A stretch of 64,000 nucleotides of DNA from JACCZX01 sp038216465 (GTDB taxonomy: Bacteria > Pseudomonadota > Gammaproteobacteria > Burkholderiales > Burkholderiaceae_F). Each line of letters starts with the position of its first letter. The stretch's first letter is position 1. Of the stretch, positions 54,065-63,165 are shown in pieces. The translations under genes and the position numbers were made by a program. Below the pieces are notes generated by a model. That model ran no database searches. It was given only the letters and a program-made list of their open reading frames with translations, and was not told where the DNA came from. The DNA is taken from positions 62,001 through 126,000 of the forward strand of contig JBBQQC010000003.1 in the NCBI GenBank assembly GCA_038216465.1. The letters are read 5' to 3'.

Positions 54065-55321
54065 TTATCGCGAAGACGGATTTCGCGCGCGCGGGAGCGC
54101 GCCGCGGATGACCCGGCCCAAGGTCAGTCCCTGGCCGAGGATCGAGAAGACGACGACGCAGTAGGTAAGGGCGAGGATGACGTCGCGCTGCGGGCCGGCC
54201 GGCAGAGACAGCGCGAGGGCGACGGAAATCCCGCCGCGCAAGCCGCCCCAGGTCAACACCCAGCCGGCGCCCTTCGGCAGCCGAAACGGGCGCTTCATCA
54301 AGGCGACGGGAACACCGACGGTCAGGGCGCGCGCCGACAGGGTCAAGGCGATGGCGGCCGCCGCGGCGACTAAGGTCCCGGCCGAGAAGCTGACGAGCAC
54401 GACCTCCATGCCGATCAGTACGAACAGCACGGCGTTCAGGATCTCGTCGATTAGCTCCCAGAAGAGGTCGATATAGCGTCGCGTCAGGTCGGACATCGCG
54501 AGCGCCCGCCCGCCGTTGCCGACGATCACGCCGGTCACCACCATCGCCAGCGGCCCCGAGACGTGGAGCCGGCTCGCCAGCGCGTAGCCGCCGGTCACCA
54601 CGGCGAGCGTCAGCAGCACTTCGACCTGATAGCTGTCGATGCTCTTGAGAAGGCGAAAGGCAAGATAGCCGAGAGCGGCGCCGAACAGCAGGCCGCCGCC
54701 CGCTTCGCGCAGCAGCAAGAGCACGCTGTCGCTTGCGGTCGGGACTACGCCGCTGACGGCAACCCCGAGCAGGAGTGAGAAGACAACAACGCCGACGCCG
54801 TCGTTGAAGAGCGATTCGCCGGCGATGACGAGCTCGAGGTCTTCGGGTGCGCCGGCGGTCTTGAGCACGCCCATGACCGCGATCGGGTCGGTCGGCGAGA
54901 TCAGGGCGCCGAAGAGAAGACAATAGAGAAGCGGGAGCTCGACCCCGAGCCACGGAAACAGGAGCCAGGTCGCGACTCCCACCAGCGCCGTCGACAGGAG
55001 CGTCGCGCCCACGGCCAGCACTCCGACCTGCCATCGATAGGCCCTGAGCCGGCTGAGGTCGACGTGCAGGGCGCCGGCGAAGAGCAGCATCGACAGCATC
55101 CCCTGCATCAGCACAGCCGAGAAATCGATCGAGCGCAGCAAGGATTCCTGCTGCCGGCGTAATCCGAAATCGATGCCGGCAGCGTCGAGACCGAGCAGCG
55201 CAAGCGACAGCAGCAGCGCGGCCACCATTACGCCGATGGCGATGGGCAGACCGAGAAAACGCTTGTTCAGGTAGGCAAGCAGCGCTGTGATGACAATGAA
55301 AATGGCGGCGATCTCGAACAT
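54065..55321 (-). CDS. CPA1-type Na+/H+ antiporter
   Basis: 418 residues, about 12 membrane helices. Family marks: LLFAGALHVDLSRLRAYRW, the ion-site segment FGALISPTDPIAVMGVLK, IAGESLFNDGVGVVVFSLLL (Asn-Asp pair) and WVLTWGGLRGGISVALALSLP. The GESLFNDG motif holds the essential Asp. No cytosolic C-terminal domain. It lies 4 bp downstream of the DUF2254 gene on the same strand, so the two are one operon. Confidence 0.94.
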   Translation of the reverse strand: MFEIAAIFIVITALLAYLNKRFLGLPIAIGVMVAALLLSLALLGLDAAGIDFGLRRQQESLLRSIDFSAVLMQGMLSMLLFAGALHVDLSRLRAYRWQVGVLAVGATLLSTALVGVATWLLFPWLGVELPLLYCLLFGALISPTDPIAVMGVLKTAGAPEDLELVIAGESLFNDGVGVVVFSLLLGVAVSGVVPTASDSVLLLLREAGGGLLFGAALGYLAFRLLKSIDSYQVEVLLTLAVVTGGYALASRLHVSGPLAMVVTGVIVGNGGRALAMSDLTRRYIDLFWELIDEILNAVLFVLIGMEVVLVSFSAGTLVAAAAAIALTLSARALTVGVPVALMKRPFRLPKGAGWVLTWGGLRGGISVALALSLPAGPQRDVILALTYCVVVFSILGQGLTLGRVIRGALPRARNPSSR

Positions 55322-55325
55322 GCGA

Positions 55326-56666
55326 TCACCCCGTGCCCGGCTCGTGCAGCGCGCGCAGGCAGGCGTCGTGGCGTTGCCGCAGGTCGGCCCGGTCGTGCGC
55401 TTCGCCGAAAGCATCGCCTGCGCCGCCGACGATCATCTGCGCGTGGCGCCGAAGCGCAGTCCGATCCTGCGGCGTCTGCACCGCGCCGGCGACCGCCGCG
55501 ATCGCCTCGAGCAGGCGCAGCGTGACAGCGACGTCGCGGCGCGCGTGCTGGCGGATCTGGTTCAGCGAGGCGTCGACGAGGTCGGCGAAGCTGATCGCCG
55601 GGGCGATCACTCGCAGCACTCCCGCCTCGTCCCTGCGCTGCGCAGGAGGCATCTCGCGACGCGCCAGGCGACAGAGCGCCGAGGCCAGCCTGTCGACGCA
55701 CGTGACCGCCGTGAACGGATCGTTGATCCCGGGCGACAGGGCGCGCACCGCGATCTCGACCAGCTGGAGGATCGCGAACTCGATGTCCTGGGCCGACGTT
55801 CGCTGGTTGCCGAGCACGAACGCGCCGTTCAGCCGCGTCGCGAGCGCGTCGTCGACGCGGCCGGCCGGCGTGACGGTGGCGAGCGTCTGGTCCTTGACGA
55901 TGTAATTACCGGGCCGTACCTGCAGCCGGATGCGGACATCGCCCGCGACGGCCAGCGCCATCAGCGCCTGCGCATCGACCAGCTGAAGGTAGCCGTCGTC
56001 GGCGGCGCCGACGCGAGCCGCCTCGCCGTCCAACCCCGGCGACCCTTCGCCGTTCCGCCCAGGCGTCGACGCCGGCTCATTCGCCCGGCCGATCTGCGTC
56101 GGGAAGAGACGCTCGATCCCCTTGGACAGTTCGCTTGCAACACGGGCGATCACTTCGTCGGCCTGGATCGAGACGGCGACGTGGTGGATGAAATAGATGA
56201 GCACCGCCAGGCCGAACAGCGCCAGCAGCACGCCGAGAGTCACTGCGAGATGTGGCACGAAGGCGGTCTCGTCGACGCGGCGGATCGTGCGCAGCACCAG
56301 CAGGCAGTAGACGAACGTGGAGACGAAGGTGCCGATCACGACCTGGTTGGCGGTGTCGCGCATGAAATTGCGCAGCAGTCGCGGCCCCAGCTGCGAAGAA
56401 GCTAGCGACAGCGCGACCAGCGTCATCGAGAAGACGACGCCGGCGATCGTGATCATCGATCCGGCGATGGTGCTCAGGACAAGGCTCGCGCCTTCGGCGC
56501 CGCCGCTGTAGACCCAACCGAGCGCGTGCAGCCACCGATCGCTGACGATCCGGTCGAGCGCCACCGCCCCGAGGGCGAGCGCTCCGGCGCCCGTCGCCAT
56601 CAGAGACGGCAGGAACCAGAAGCTCGAGTGGAGCCGCTCCCAGTGATTCTGCAGCCACGCGTTCAA
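55326..56666 (-). CDS. DUF2254 family membrane protein
   Basis: 446 residues, TTG start without a good ribosome site. Four N-terminal membrane helices (SLMATGAGALALGAVAL, SMITIAGVVFSMTLVALSLAS, QVVIGTFVSTFVYCLLVL, VTLGVLLALFGLAVLIYFIHH) and a soluble C-terminal region with ALSPGINDPFTAVTCVDRLA, the strongest DUF2254 signature. Function unknown; members are found next to ion transporters. Confidence 0.92.
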   Translation of the reverse strand: MNAWLQNHWERLHSSFWFLPSLMATGAGALALGAVALDRIVSDRWLHALGWVYSGGAEGASLVLSTIAGSMITIAGVVFSMTLVALSLASSQLGPRLLRNFMRDTANQVVIGTFVSTFVYCLLVLRTIRRVDETAFVPHLAVTLGVLLALFGLAVLIYFIHHVAVSIQADEVIARVASELSKGIERLFPTQIGRANEPASTPGRNGEGSPGLDGEAARVGAADDGYLQLVDAQALMALAVAGDVRIRLQVRPGNYIVKDQTLATVTPAGRVDDALATRLNGAFVLGNQRTSAQDIEFAILQLVEIAVRALSPGINDPFTAVTCVDRLASALCRLARREMPPAQRRDEAGVLRVIAPAISFADLVDASLNQIRQHARRDVAVTLRLLEAIAAVAGAVQTPQDRTALRRHAQMIVGGAGDAFGEAHDRADLRQRHDACLRALHEPGTG

Positions 56667-56778
56667 GAGGATCGCTCGTTGCGAAGGGAGGGGAACTGCG
56701 GCATGAGTTACTAGGCCCTATGTTAAGGTCAGCGAACAGGTCGCGCATCGGCGTAACGCACATCGACAGGACGGCGGC

Positions 56779-57753
56779 ATGGAAATTCTCGGGATCAACT
56801 GGGTCGGTATCAACGCCGAGAACGGCCGCAAGCTTCTGCTCTCGATCGTCTTCATCGCCGTCGTGCTGCTAGTTAGCTGGATGCTGCGCGGCGCGGTCGG
56901 GGTCGTGCTCGGCAAGGCCGACCGGGCTTCGGTGCAGACGAGGTTCTGGACGCGGCAGGCAGTGAGCCTGCTGGCCGCAGTGGTGCTAATCGTCGGCATG
57001 ATGTCGATCTGGTTCAACGATCCGACCCGGCTCGCCACCGCGTTCGGCCTGATGTCGGCCGGCCTGGCGTTCGCCCTGCAGCAGGTCATCACGGCGATCG
57101 CCGGCTACTTCGTCATCCTGCGCGGCTCGACCTTCAGCGTCGGCGACCGCATCTCAATGGGCGGTGTGCGCGGCGACGTTCTGCAGCTCGGCTTCATCCA
57201 GACCACGATCATGGAGATGGGCCAGCCGCCGCCGGTGCAGGGCGCGGATCCGGCGATGTGGGTGAAGAGCCGGCAGTTCACGGGCCGCATCGTCACAGTG
57301 AGCAACGCGAAGATCTTCTCGGAGCCGGTCTTCAACTACACGCGCGACTTTCCGTTCCTGTGGGAGGAAATGACGATTCCGATCACCTACAAGGCGGATC
57401 GGAATCGGGTCGAGAGGATTCTGCTCGAAGCGGCGCGCCGGCATGCCGTCGATTCGCGCGAAATGGCCGCCGATGCCAAGCAAGACCTGCAGAAGCGCTT
57501 CGGCGTCGAGCCGATCGAGCTGGAGCCGCGCGTCTACCTCCGGATCACCGACAACTGGCTCGAGCTGACGGTGCGATTCCTGGTCGGCACGCACCGGATC
57601 CGCGGCGCCAAGGACGAGATGAGCCGCTTCATCATCGTCGAGCTCGACAAGGCCGGGATCGGCATCGCCTCCGCGACATATGAAATTGTCGGCTTTCCTT
57701 CGCTCCCGGGGATGCCCTTCCCGTCAGCGGGGACAGCCCCGGCAAGCGGCTGA
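56779..57753 (+). CDS. MscS-family mechanosensitive channel
   Basis: 324 residues. Three membrane helices (LLLSIVFIAVVLLVSWML, RQAVSLLAAVVLIVGMMSIW, and the pore helix AFGLMSAGLAFALQQVITAIAGYFVIL), then the beta domain (STFSVGDRISMGGVRGDVLQLGF) and the C-terminal alpha/beta vestibule with NAKIFSEPVFNYT. An insertion of about 20 residues (PPPVQGADPAMWVKSRQF) splits the beta domain. Releases solutes on osmotic downshock. Confidence 0.93.
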   Translation: MEILGINWVGINAENGRKLLLSIVFIAVVLLVSWMLRGAVGVVLGKADRASVQTRFWTRQAVSLLAAVVLIVGMMSIWFNDPTRLATAFGLMSAGLAFALQQVITAIAGYFVILRGSTFSVGDRISMGGVRGDVLQLGFIQTTIMEMGQPPPVQGADPAMWVKSRQFTGRIVTVSNAKIFSEPVFNYTRDFPFLWEEMTIPITYKADRNRVERILLEAARRHAVDSREMAADAKQDLQKRFGVEPIELEPRVYLRITDNWLELTVRFLVGTHRIRGAKDEMSRFIIVELDKAGIGIASATYEIVGFPSLPGMPFPSAGTAPASG

Positions 57754-57755
57754 GA

Positions 57756-58637
57756 ATGGGCCTCGGGCAGCGGGCATCGGCGAAATGGCCGTCGCTGCCG
57801 CTTTCCTGGCGCCCGCTGGCGAGATCGGCATGGCGTCGATTCGTCGACCACCAAGTGCCCGGCCGATCGGCGCAGATGTCGTTCTATTTCTTCCTATCGA
57901 TCTTTCCGATCCTACTCATCCTGACCGGCACGCTCGGCCTGTTCCTGGACGCCAAGTGGCTGGTCCGGGATTCCCTGCTCGATCGCATCGGCTCCGTGGC
58001 GCCGCCGTCGGTCGTCCACCTGCTCGGCCGGCTGCTCGAGCACCTCACCGACCGCGCCGCCCAGCCGCTCGGCTGGGGCATCGTCCTGACGCTCTGGGCG
58101 TCGTCGAGCGGCATGACGGCGACGATCCGCGGCCTCAACGTCGCCTATGGAGTCGAGGAGGAGCGGGTGTGGTGGAAGCGTCGCCTGGTCGCGCTCGGCC
58201 TGACGTTGGTCCTGATGCTGCTGCTCGCGGCGGCCATGCTGCTGCTCACCTATGGCCGGCCGATTGCCGAGATGGTCGTCGACCGTTCGGGGCTCGGGCG
58301 GAGCTGGATCATGGTCGGCCGGATCTTGCAATGGCCGATGCTGATCAGCTTTCTGCTGCTCGCCTTCGAGCTCGTGTATCAAATCGCGCCGCATCGCCCC
58401 GGCGCGCGCTGGAGCGGGGTGCGTGCAGGCAGCTGGGTAGCGACCCTGCTTTGGCTCGCCGGCTCGCTCGTCATCAAGTACTACGCGGCCAACCTCGCCC
58501 ACTACAACATCGCCTACGGATCCATCGGAGCCGTCGTCGTCCTGCTGCTCTGGTTCTACTGGACGGGAATCGCCATCCTGATCGGCGCCGAGGTTGACGC
58601 GAGCCTTCCGCGCGCGGCACGCCGCCTGCTGCACTGA
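57756..58637 (+). CDS. YihY/BrkB family membrane protein, copy 2
   Basis: 293 residues, six membrane helices, 2 bp after the MscS stop, so co-transcribed. Family marks: GRSAQMSFYFFLSIFPILLIL and the C-terminal YGSIGAVVVLLLWFYWTGIAILIGAEVDA. It is only distantly similar to copy 1 at 43693-44586. With LapA-like, antiporter, DUF2254 and MscS genes it forms a membrane/ion-homeostasis cluster. Confidence 0.92.
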   Translation: MGLGQRASAKWPSLPLSWRPLARSAWRRFVDHQVPGRSAQMSFYFFLSIFPILLILTGTLGLFLDAKWLVRDSLLDRIGSVAPPSVVHLLGRLLEHLTDRAAQPLGWGIVLTLWASSSGMTATIRGLNVAYGVEEERVWWKRRLVALGLTLVLMLLLAAAMLLLTYGRPIAEMVVDRSGLGRSWIMVGRILQWPMLISFLLLAFELVYQIAPHRPGARWSGVRAGSWVATLLWLAGSLVIKYYAANLAHYNIAYGSIGAVVVLLLWFYWTGIAILIGAEVDASLPRAARRLLH

Positions 58638-58744
58638 CGATGGCGGTAAACATCGTCCACACCCGACTCCCGGCGGCGTCATTCATCCGCGCCTTCGCGG
58701 GGACCCTGTCCGCGGCTCCTCTCTTGCTGGTAACAACATCATCA

Positions 58745-58866
58745 CCAGCTCGATAGCGGCGCCGGCGCGGCTCAAGCTGGCCGTGCCATTGATCGTCAGC
58801 CACATGTTCGTCTTCTACTTCGGCATCTCGGCCGACCCGACGCCGCCGGTGGCGCTCGCCTCTGTA
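58745..58866 (+). pseudogene. Fragment of a fused TRAP-transporter permease gene
   Basis: One frame reads SHMFVFYFGISADPTPPVAL, the highly conserved segment of fused (DctQM-type) TRAP permeases (AHLFVFYFGxxSDxTPPVAL). Only about 40 codons remain, without start or stop of their own, and the match passes directly into the 5' region of the TPR gene near 58880. Confidence 0.7.
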
Positions 58867-58982
58867 CGCTCCCGCTCGCCATAGCCATCGATCTCGCTCC
58901 GCTGTGGGATTTCAGCCAGCCCGAGCTGACTGAGCAGCGCTTTCGCGCGGCGCTCGCGGGCGCGAGTGCGGACGACGCGCTG

Positions 58983-59696
58983 ATGTTGCAAACCCAGATC
59001 GCGCGCACGCACGGACTGCGCGGCGACTTCGGGCGTGCACAGCAAATTCTGAAGAGTATCGAGCCGCAGATTGCGGTCGCCTGTGCCGAAGCGCGCGTGC
59101 GCTACGAGCTCGAGTTCGGCCGCACGCTAGCCTCGGCCAAGCACACGAATGATTCACAGACACCCTCTATCAAGGCGCAGGCGCGAGCCAGGTATATGCA
59201 CGCGCTCGAGCTTGCAAAGGGAAATCAACTCGATGCGCTCGCGATCGATGCGGTGCACATGCTGGCGTTCGTGGACACGGAACTGATGGATCAATTGAAA
59301 TGGGGCGAAGAAGCGCTTGCGATCTCGCTCGCCTCATCGCAGCCCGCGGCACGCACGTGGGAACCGTCGATACGTAACAACGTCGGTTACGCGCTGCACC
59401 AGCTGCAGCGGTACGACGAGGCGCTTGCGCAGTTCCGTCAAGCACTGGTGCTGCGCGAGCGTGGTGACGATGTGGAAGCCCCGCGCGCCGCGCACTGGAT
59501 GGTCGGCTGGACCTTGCGCGCATTGAATCGGCTGGATGAAGCGCTCGAGATCCAGTTGCGGCTGGAGCGGGAATGCGAGGCGGCGGGCGTGCCGGACCCG
59601 TATGTGTTCGATGAGCTCGAAGCGCTGTATCGCGCGCAGGGCGATGAGGCGCGGGCTCAGCGATACGCGCAAAGAAGAAAACAGTTGACGCGCTGA
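58983..59696 (+). CDS. TPR-repeat protein, probably 5'-truncated
   Basis: 237 residues from ATG 58983. The same frame is open and protein-like upstream to about 58884 (IDLAPLWDFSQPELTEQRF), where it meets the TRAP fragment without a start codon; the native N-terminus is therefore probably lost. Helical repeats (GYALHQLQRYDEALAQFRQALVL, WTLRALNRLDEALEIQLRLE) are TPR-type. No enzymatic domain. A scaffold role is typical. Confidence 0.8.
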   Translation: MLQTQIARTHGLRGDFGRAQQILKSIEPQIAVACAEARVRYELEFGRTLASAKHTNDSQTPSIKAQARARYMHALELAKGNQLDALAIDAVHMLAFVDTELMDQLKWGEEALAISLASSQPAARTWEPSIRNNVGYALHQLQRYDEALAQFRQALVLRERGDDVEAPRAAHWMVGWTLRALNRLDEALEIQLRLERECEAAGVPDPYVFDELEALYRAQGDEARAQRYAQRRKQLTR

Positions 59697-59748
59697 ATCG
59701 ACGGCGATTTACGCGTCGCGCAACACCGCTTTCACTCCCTCCTTTTTT

Positions 59749-60225
59749 TCAGCTTGCCGAAGGCGGGCGTGGGAGAGCGCGACCGGTTTCGAGCAGCGTC
59801 TTCAGATTCGAAAGAACCTTCGGCCAGCCGCCCGAGACGCCCGCGAGCATCTGCGGATCGCGCTCGAGGTCGTGATGGGCGACCGTCAAGCGAACGAGCC
59901 CGTCACCTTGCGGCTCGATGTCGATGGCCACGCGCGAGTGCTTCGATTCGTCCTCGACTTCGTTCGGCCGAGCCCACGTGTAGACCAGGCGGCGCGGCGG
60001 GATGCTCTCGACGACCTTGCCGACGATGTCAACGGTGCGCGTGCCGTCGAGGCGTTGATGCTCCCAGCGGGAACCGGGCTTCCAATCCGACACGTTGACG
60101 CGCGCGCAGTCCGCACCCGGACCGATCCAGTACTCGCGCATCACGTCGGTGTCGACGAACGCCTGCCACACCTTTTCCGGCGTCGTCGCGATGTAGGTCA
60201 CGTACATGAAGCTAGGTTTTTCCAT
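59749..60225 (-). CDS. SRPBCC (AHSA1-like) protein 1
   Basis: 158 residues from ATG 60225, placed six bases after AAGGTG; ATG 60231 is possible. FMYVTYIATTPEKVWQAFVD, YWIGPGADC, GSRWEHQR, RLVYTWARP and RLTVAHHDL are typical of AHSA1-type START-like domains, which bind hydrophobic ligands. The start overlaps the ArsR gene end by 14 bp, so they form one operon. Confidence 0.9.
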   Translation of the reverse strand: MEKPSFMYVTYIATTPEKVWQAFVDTDVMREYWIGPGADCARVNVSDWKPGSRWEHQRLDGTRTVDIVGKVVESIPPRRLVYTWARPNEVEDESKHSRVAIDIEPQGDGLVRLTVAHHDLERDPQMLAGVSGGWPKVLSNLKTLLETGRALPRPPSAS

Positions 60226-60541
60226 TGTCATCACCTTCAAGTCTTTTCTTGAGGTCGCGCAGCGCACCGAGGCGGTTGCGCTCGAACTTTTCGATCCAGC
60301 GCGCGTAAATCGCGTGCAGCGGCACCGGGTTCAGGTAGTGGAGCTTTTCTCGACCGTGCCAAACGATGGCGACGAGGTTCGCTTCCTCGAGCTGCTGCAA
60401 GTGCTGGGTCACGGCTTGGCGCGTCATGTCCATGTGCTCACAGAGTGCCGTGAGCGTCTGGCCGCTCTCCTGGTGCAGCAGGTCAAGGAGACGCCTGCGC
60501 GTCGGATCGGCCAGAGCCTTGAAGACTTTGTCGACGTCCAA
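60212..60541 (-). CDS. ArsR-family transcriptional regulator
   Basis: 109 residues, TTG start. Winged helix: VFKALADPTRRRLLDLLHQE, TLTALCEHMDMTRQAVTQHLQQLEEANLV, REKLHYLNPVPLHAIYARWI. This ArsR subgroup without metal-binding Cys pairs with SRPBCC proteins, as here on both sides. Probably represses its own operon through the palindrome at 61047-61066. Confidence 0.93.
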   Translation of the reverse strand: MDVDKVFKALADPTRRRLLDLLHQESGQTLTALCEHMDMTRQAVTQHLQQLEEANLVAIVWHGREKLHYLNPVPLHAIYARWIEKFERNRLGALRDLKKRLEGDDNGKT

Positions 60542-60548
60542 ATGCGCT

Positions 60549-61004
60549 TTAGTTCCAGTTGTCGATCTTGATGTCGTCAGGGTTGGGGGCGCCCTTCCCG
60601 GTTTCCACCAGCGACTTCAGGCTCATCAGAAAAATGGCCCACTTGGTGCTGCAGTGGTGCATGAACTCCACCGGCTCCTTCCAGTCCTGGTGTTTGAACA
60701 GAAGGATGGAAAAGTCGCCTTCTTGTTTTAGATCCCAACTGATCTTTGTGCCAATCCATTCCGCGGGCCCGTCGATTACTTGCCATAGCACGCGCTTGGC
60801 GGGATGGAGCTCAAGAACCTTCATCTTGAAGCCGCCGATGTCGGAGCCGCCGGCGCTGAAGCGGAACGTGAGCGCTCCGCCGACTTCGCCTTCTCCCTGC
60901 GTGTTGTTCGTCCACCACGCGGCAAGGCCTTCACGCGTGGCCAATGCTTTGTAGACCTCATCCGAGGAAGACTTGATTCCGACTCTGTGCAGAATATCTG
61001 CCAT
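60549..61004 (-). CDS. SRPBCC (AHSA1-like) protein 2
   Basis: 151 residues. GGAGA before ATG 61004. RVGIKSSSDEVYKALATREGLAAWW, WQVIDGPAEWIGTKISWDL, FKHQDWKEPVEFMHHCSTKWAIFL are the usual AHSA1-like segments. First gene of the operon SRPBCC-ArsR-SRPBCC, gap 7 bp to arsR. Ligand unknown. Confidence 0.9.
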   Translation of the reverse strand: MADILHRVGIKSSSDEVYKALATREGLAAWWTNNTQGEGEVGGALTFRFSAGGSDIGGFKMKVLELHPAKRVLWQVIDGPAEWIGTKISWDLKQEGDFSILLFKHQDWKEPVEFMHHCSTKWAIFLMSLKSLVETGKGAPNPDDIKIDNWN

Positions 61005-61046
61005 TTGCCAATCTCCATATGGGTTGTTCAAAACGTGGCGAATGAT

Positions 61047-61066
61047 ATGCAAGTATTTGCTTGCAT
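61047..61066 (-). promoter_or_regulatory. Likely ArsR operator
   Basis: ATGCAAGTATTTGCTTGCAT: 7-bp inverted arms ATGCAAG/CTTGCAT around six bases, 43 bp upstream of the first SRPBCC start. The position in the divergent region and the A/T-rich spacer fit an ArsR-type site. Confidence 0.55.
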
Positions 61067-61135
61067 GTCAAGCGATCAAGGCGCGAAGCTGATCGGCGCA
61101 GAATGCGCGCGGGTAATTCGCCGGGAGCGCTATCG

Positions 61136-62263
61136 ATGGTTCGGCTGATCGTGGTTGTCGTCTCGCTCACACTCGCGTGCACTCCGGCGCGAGCGGTTGG
61201 CCCTGCCGTGCTGATCGCCAAGGAGATCGTCAAGCAAATCATCTTCGACTTCGTGCAGGCGCGCATCGAAGACACGATCCGCGCGTCGTTCGGCCCCTGC
61301 AAGGCGGACCTCGCCGAAGACGCTGTGAAACAAAGTCGAACGCTGACTGGACTGCTGCGAGGCGGTGGCGGCGCAGGCATGCCCAACGTCGGTGCGCTGG
61401 GCAATGCCGGCAGCTTCGGCAGTTTGGGTAGCTTGAGGGCGGCGGGTGGTCAGGCGCGCACGATGCAGAACCTGCAGAACGTCCAGTCGACTGCGGATTC
61501 AGTCGCGGGCGCCGCCAACCTGATCGGAGCTGCAGGCGGTGGCGATGTTGCAGCGTCAGTCGGCCAGGTTGCAGGCACCGTGGCAGGCACTGCGGGTATG
61601 GCGGCCGGATTGGCCGGCAGCACTTCGAGCATCACGGGCGCCGCAGGAGCGGCTGGTGTACTCGGCGCCGTACCAAACATGGGAGGAATGGGTGCAATGA
61701 ACGCGCTCGGTGCTCAAGGCCTCGGCCCGGATGCAACGGCGGCTCTGTCTCAGCTGATGCCGTCGGGCGCCGGCGTCCACGGTATGGGTGGCGCGGACAT
61801 GCAGCAGGCGATGGCCATGATGCAGCAGATGATGAATGCCAAGCCGCTTGATGCTGCGGAGATCAATGAGCTGGCGCAGATTCTGGAAAGTTTCGGCAAG
61901 ATCTCCGAAGCAATTCAGCCCGGTAGTGCCTGCAGCGCTGACGACTATCGGCGGCAGTTCATGCGCATCAGTGCAATGGGCGCGCAGCCCGGCGTAGGCC
62001 CGCAAGGTTCTGCGATGGTCGGCGGCGTTTTGCGAATGATGTACACCAGCTTCAAGGATATGCAGCGCACGACTGCCGAGGCGCAGCAGGTGTTCCAGCA
62101 GATGAGCGCAGACGATCGCGTGGAGTACGTCCAGACAACCCTGGCCGAGATGAAGGATCAGCCGCCCGAGGGCCGTCGCGCATTTCTCGCGATGATCGAC
62201 TCGGGCATGCTCGGCATGCCCGACGATATGAAAGTGATGTTCCGCAGACAGCTAGCGAGCTGA
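61136..62263 (+). CDS. Exported Gly/Ala/Met-rich protein
   Basis: 375 residues from ATG 61136 (GGGAG upstream). Signal MVRLIVVVVSLTLACTPARA. A short conserved-looking part (IAKEIVKQIIFDFVQARIEDTI with one Cys) is followed by about 180 residues of low complexity (Gly, Ala, Ser, Met; GAGMPNVGALGNAGSFGSLG, then AMAMMQQMMNAK). The C-terminal 120 residues are helical. Low-complexity hydrophobic secreted protein, function unknown. Confidence 0.65.
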   Translation: MVRLIVVVVSLTLACTPARAVGPAVLIAKEIVKQIIFDFVQARIEDTIRASFGPCKADLAEDAVKQSRTLTGLLRGGGGAGMPNVGALGNAGSFGSLGSLRAAGGQARTMQNLQNVQSTADSVAGAANLIGAAGGGDVAASVGQVAGTVAGTAGMAAGLAGSTSSITGAAGAAGVLGAVPNMGGMGAMNALGAQGLGPDATAALSQLMPSGAGVHGMGGADMQQAMAMMQQMMNAKPLDAAEINELAQILESFGKISEAIQPGSACSADDYRRQFMRISAMGAQPGVGPQGSAMVGGVLRMMYTSFKDMQRTTAEAQQVFQQMSADDRVEYVQTTLAEMKDQPPEGRRAFLAMIDSGMLGMPDDMKVMFRRQLAS

Positions 62264-62284
62264 CCAAGCAGAACTGCAAGCCTG

Positions 62285-63013
62285 ATGATGATGACTTACC
62301 TACTGGTGGATTTCGAGAACGTCCAGCCGCAGGTGGCCGATCTTGGCCTGCTGCGCGGCGACGACTTTCGCGTGCGGATCTTTCACGGCGTGCATCAGAA
62401 CAAGTTCGATGTCACCATGTACAAGGCGCTGCAGCCGCTCGGCGACAAGGTCGAACTGGTGCAGAGTGATCGTCAGGGGCCGGACGTGCTGGACTTTCAC
62501 ATCTCGTTCTACCTGGGACGCCTTCTGCAGGAGCATACGAGCCAGAAAGCCTCGGCAGCACAACCGGCCCGTTTTTTCGTGATCTCGAAGGACCGTGGAT
62601 TCGATTCGTTGATCGTGCACGTTCGATCTCTCGGGTTCGAAGCGCACCGAGTGGCGACGATTCGCGCGGCACTCGGCACGCCCGCCGCGGCGGCAGCTAC
62701 TGCGTTGCCGAAGAAGATTGCGGTGAAGAAAACGTCACCGACTAAGAAAGCTCCTGCGCCTAAGGTAGCGCGTAAGGCAGTCGCAACTGCTGCGAAGAAG
62801 AAAGTCGAAGGTCCAAAGCAGGTCGTGCTCGCGAGTCTGCAACGGATGGGCAAGAAGCTGCCGGGCAAACGCAAGGGACTGGAGCATCACATCGAGAGCC
62901 ATCTCGGACGCAAGGTTGACCTCGATGTGGTGCGCGCGCTGGTGACCGAGCTGGAACGCGACGGCGCGTTTCGCATCGTCGACAATAAGGTCGAATACTC
63001 GCTCCCCAAGTAG
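62285..63013 (+). CDS. PIN/NYN-domain-like protein with Lys/Ala tail
   Basis: 242 residues. The N-terminal YLLVDFENVQP with acidic residues, then GPDVLDFHISFYLGRLL and FFVISKDRGFDSLIVHVRSLGF, fits a PIN/NYN-type nuclease fold with conserved Asp residues at DFEN, D-F-H and KDRGFD. A Lys/Ala/Pro linker (KKTSPTKKAPAPKVARKAVA) and a C-terminal winged-helix-like part (RALVTELERDGAFRIVDNKV) follow. Possibly an RNA-binding or RNA-cutting protein. Confidence 0.75.
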   Translation: MMMTYLLVDFENVQPQVADLGLLRGDDFRVRIFHGVHQNKFDVTMYKALQPLGDKVELVQSDRQGPDVLDFHISFYLGRLLQEHTSQKASAAQPARFFVISKDRGFDSLIVHVRSLGFEAHRVATIRAALGTPAAAAATALPKKIAVKKTSPTKKAPAPKVARKAVATAAKKKVEGPKQVVLASLQRMGKKLPGKRKGLEHHIESHLGRKVDLDVVRALVTELERDGAFRIVDNKVEYSLPK

Positions 63014-63165
63014 GGCACCGGCCGTGCTGCGCGTGACGGCGTAGAGAGCGAACCAATCGGTTTTAGGTGGGCAATTCCGCGCTTCAAACAGCCCGGATTG
63101 GACTTGCTGGATTACCAGCTCGTTTTTATCAATTTAAACCGGCACATCAGACGTAGCCTCGCGCA

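Noticed and set aside
53937..56405. Long open frames of 365 and 372 residues opposite or overlapping the antiporter and DUF2254 genes
   Set aside because: Arg/Ala/Asp-rich text without domains, fully explained by the real genes on the other frames.
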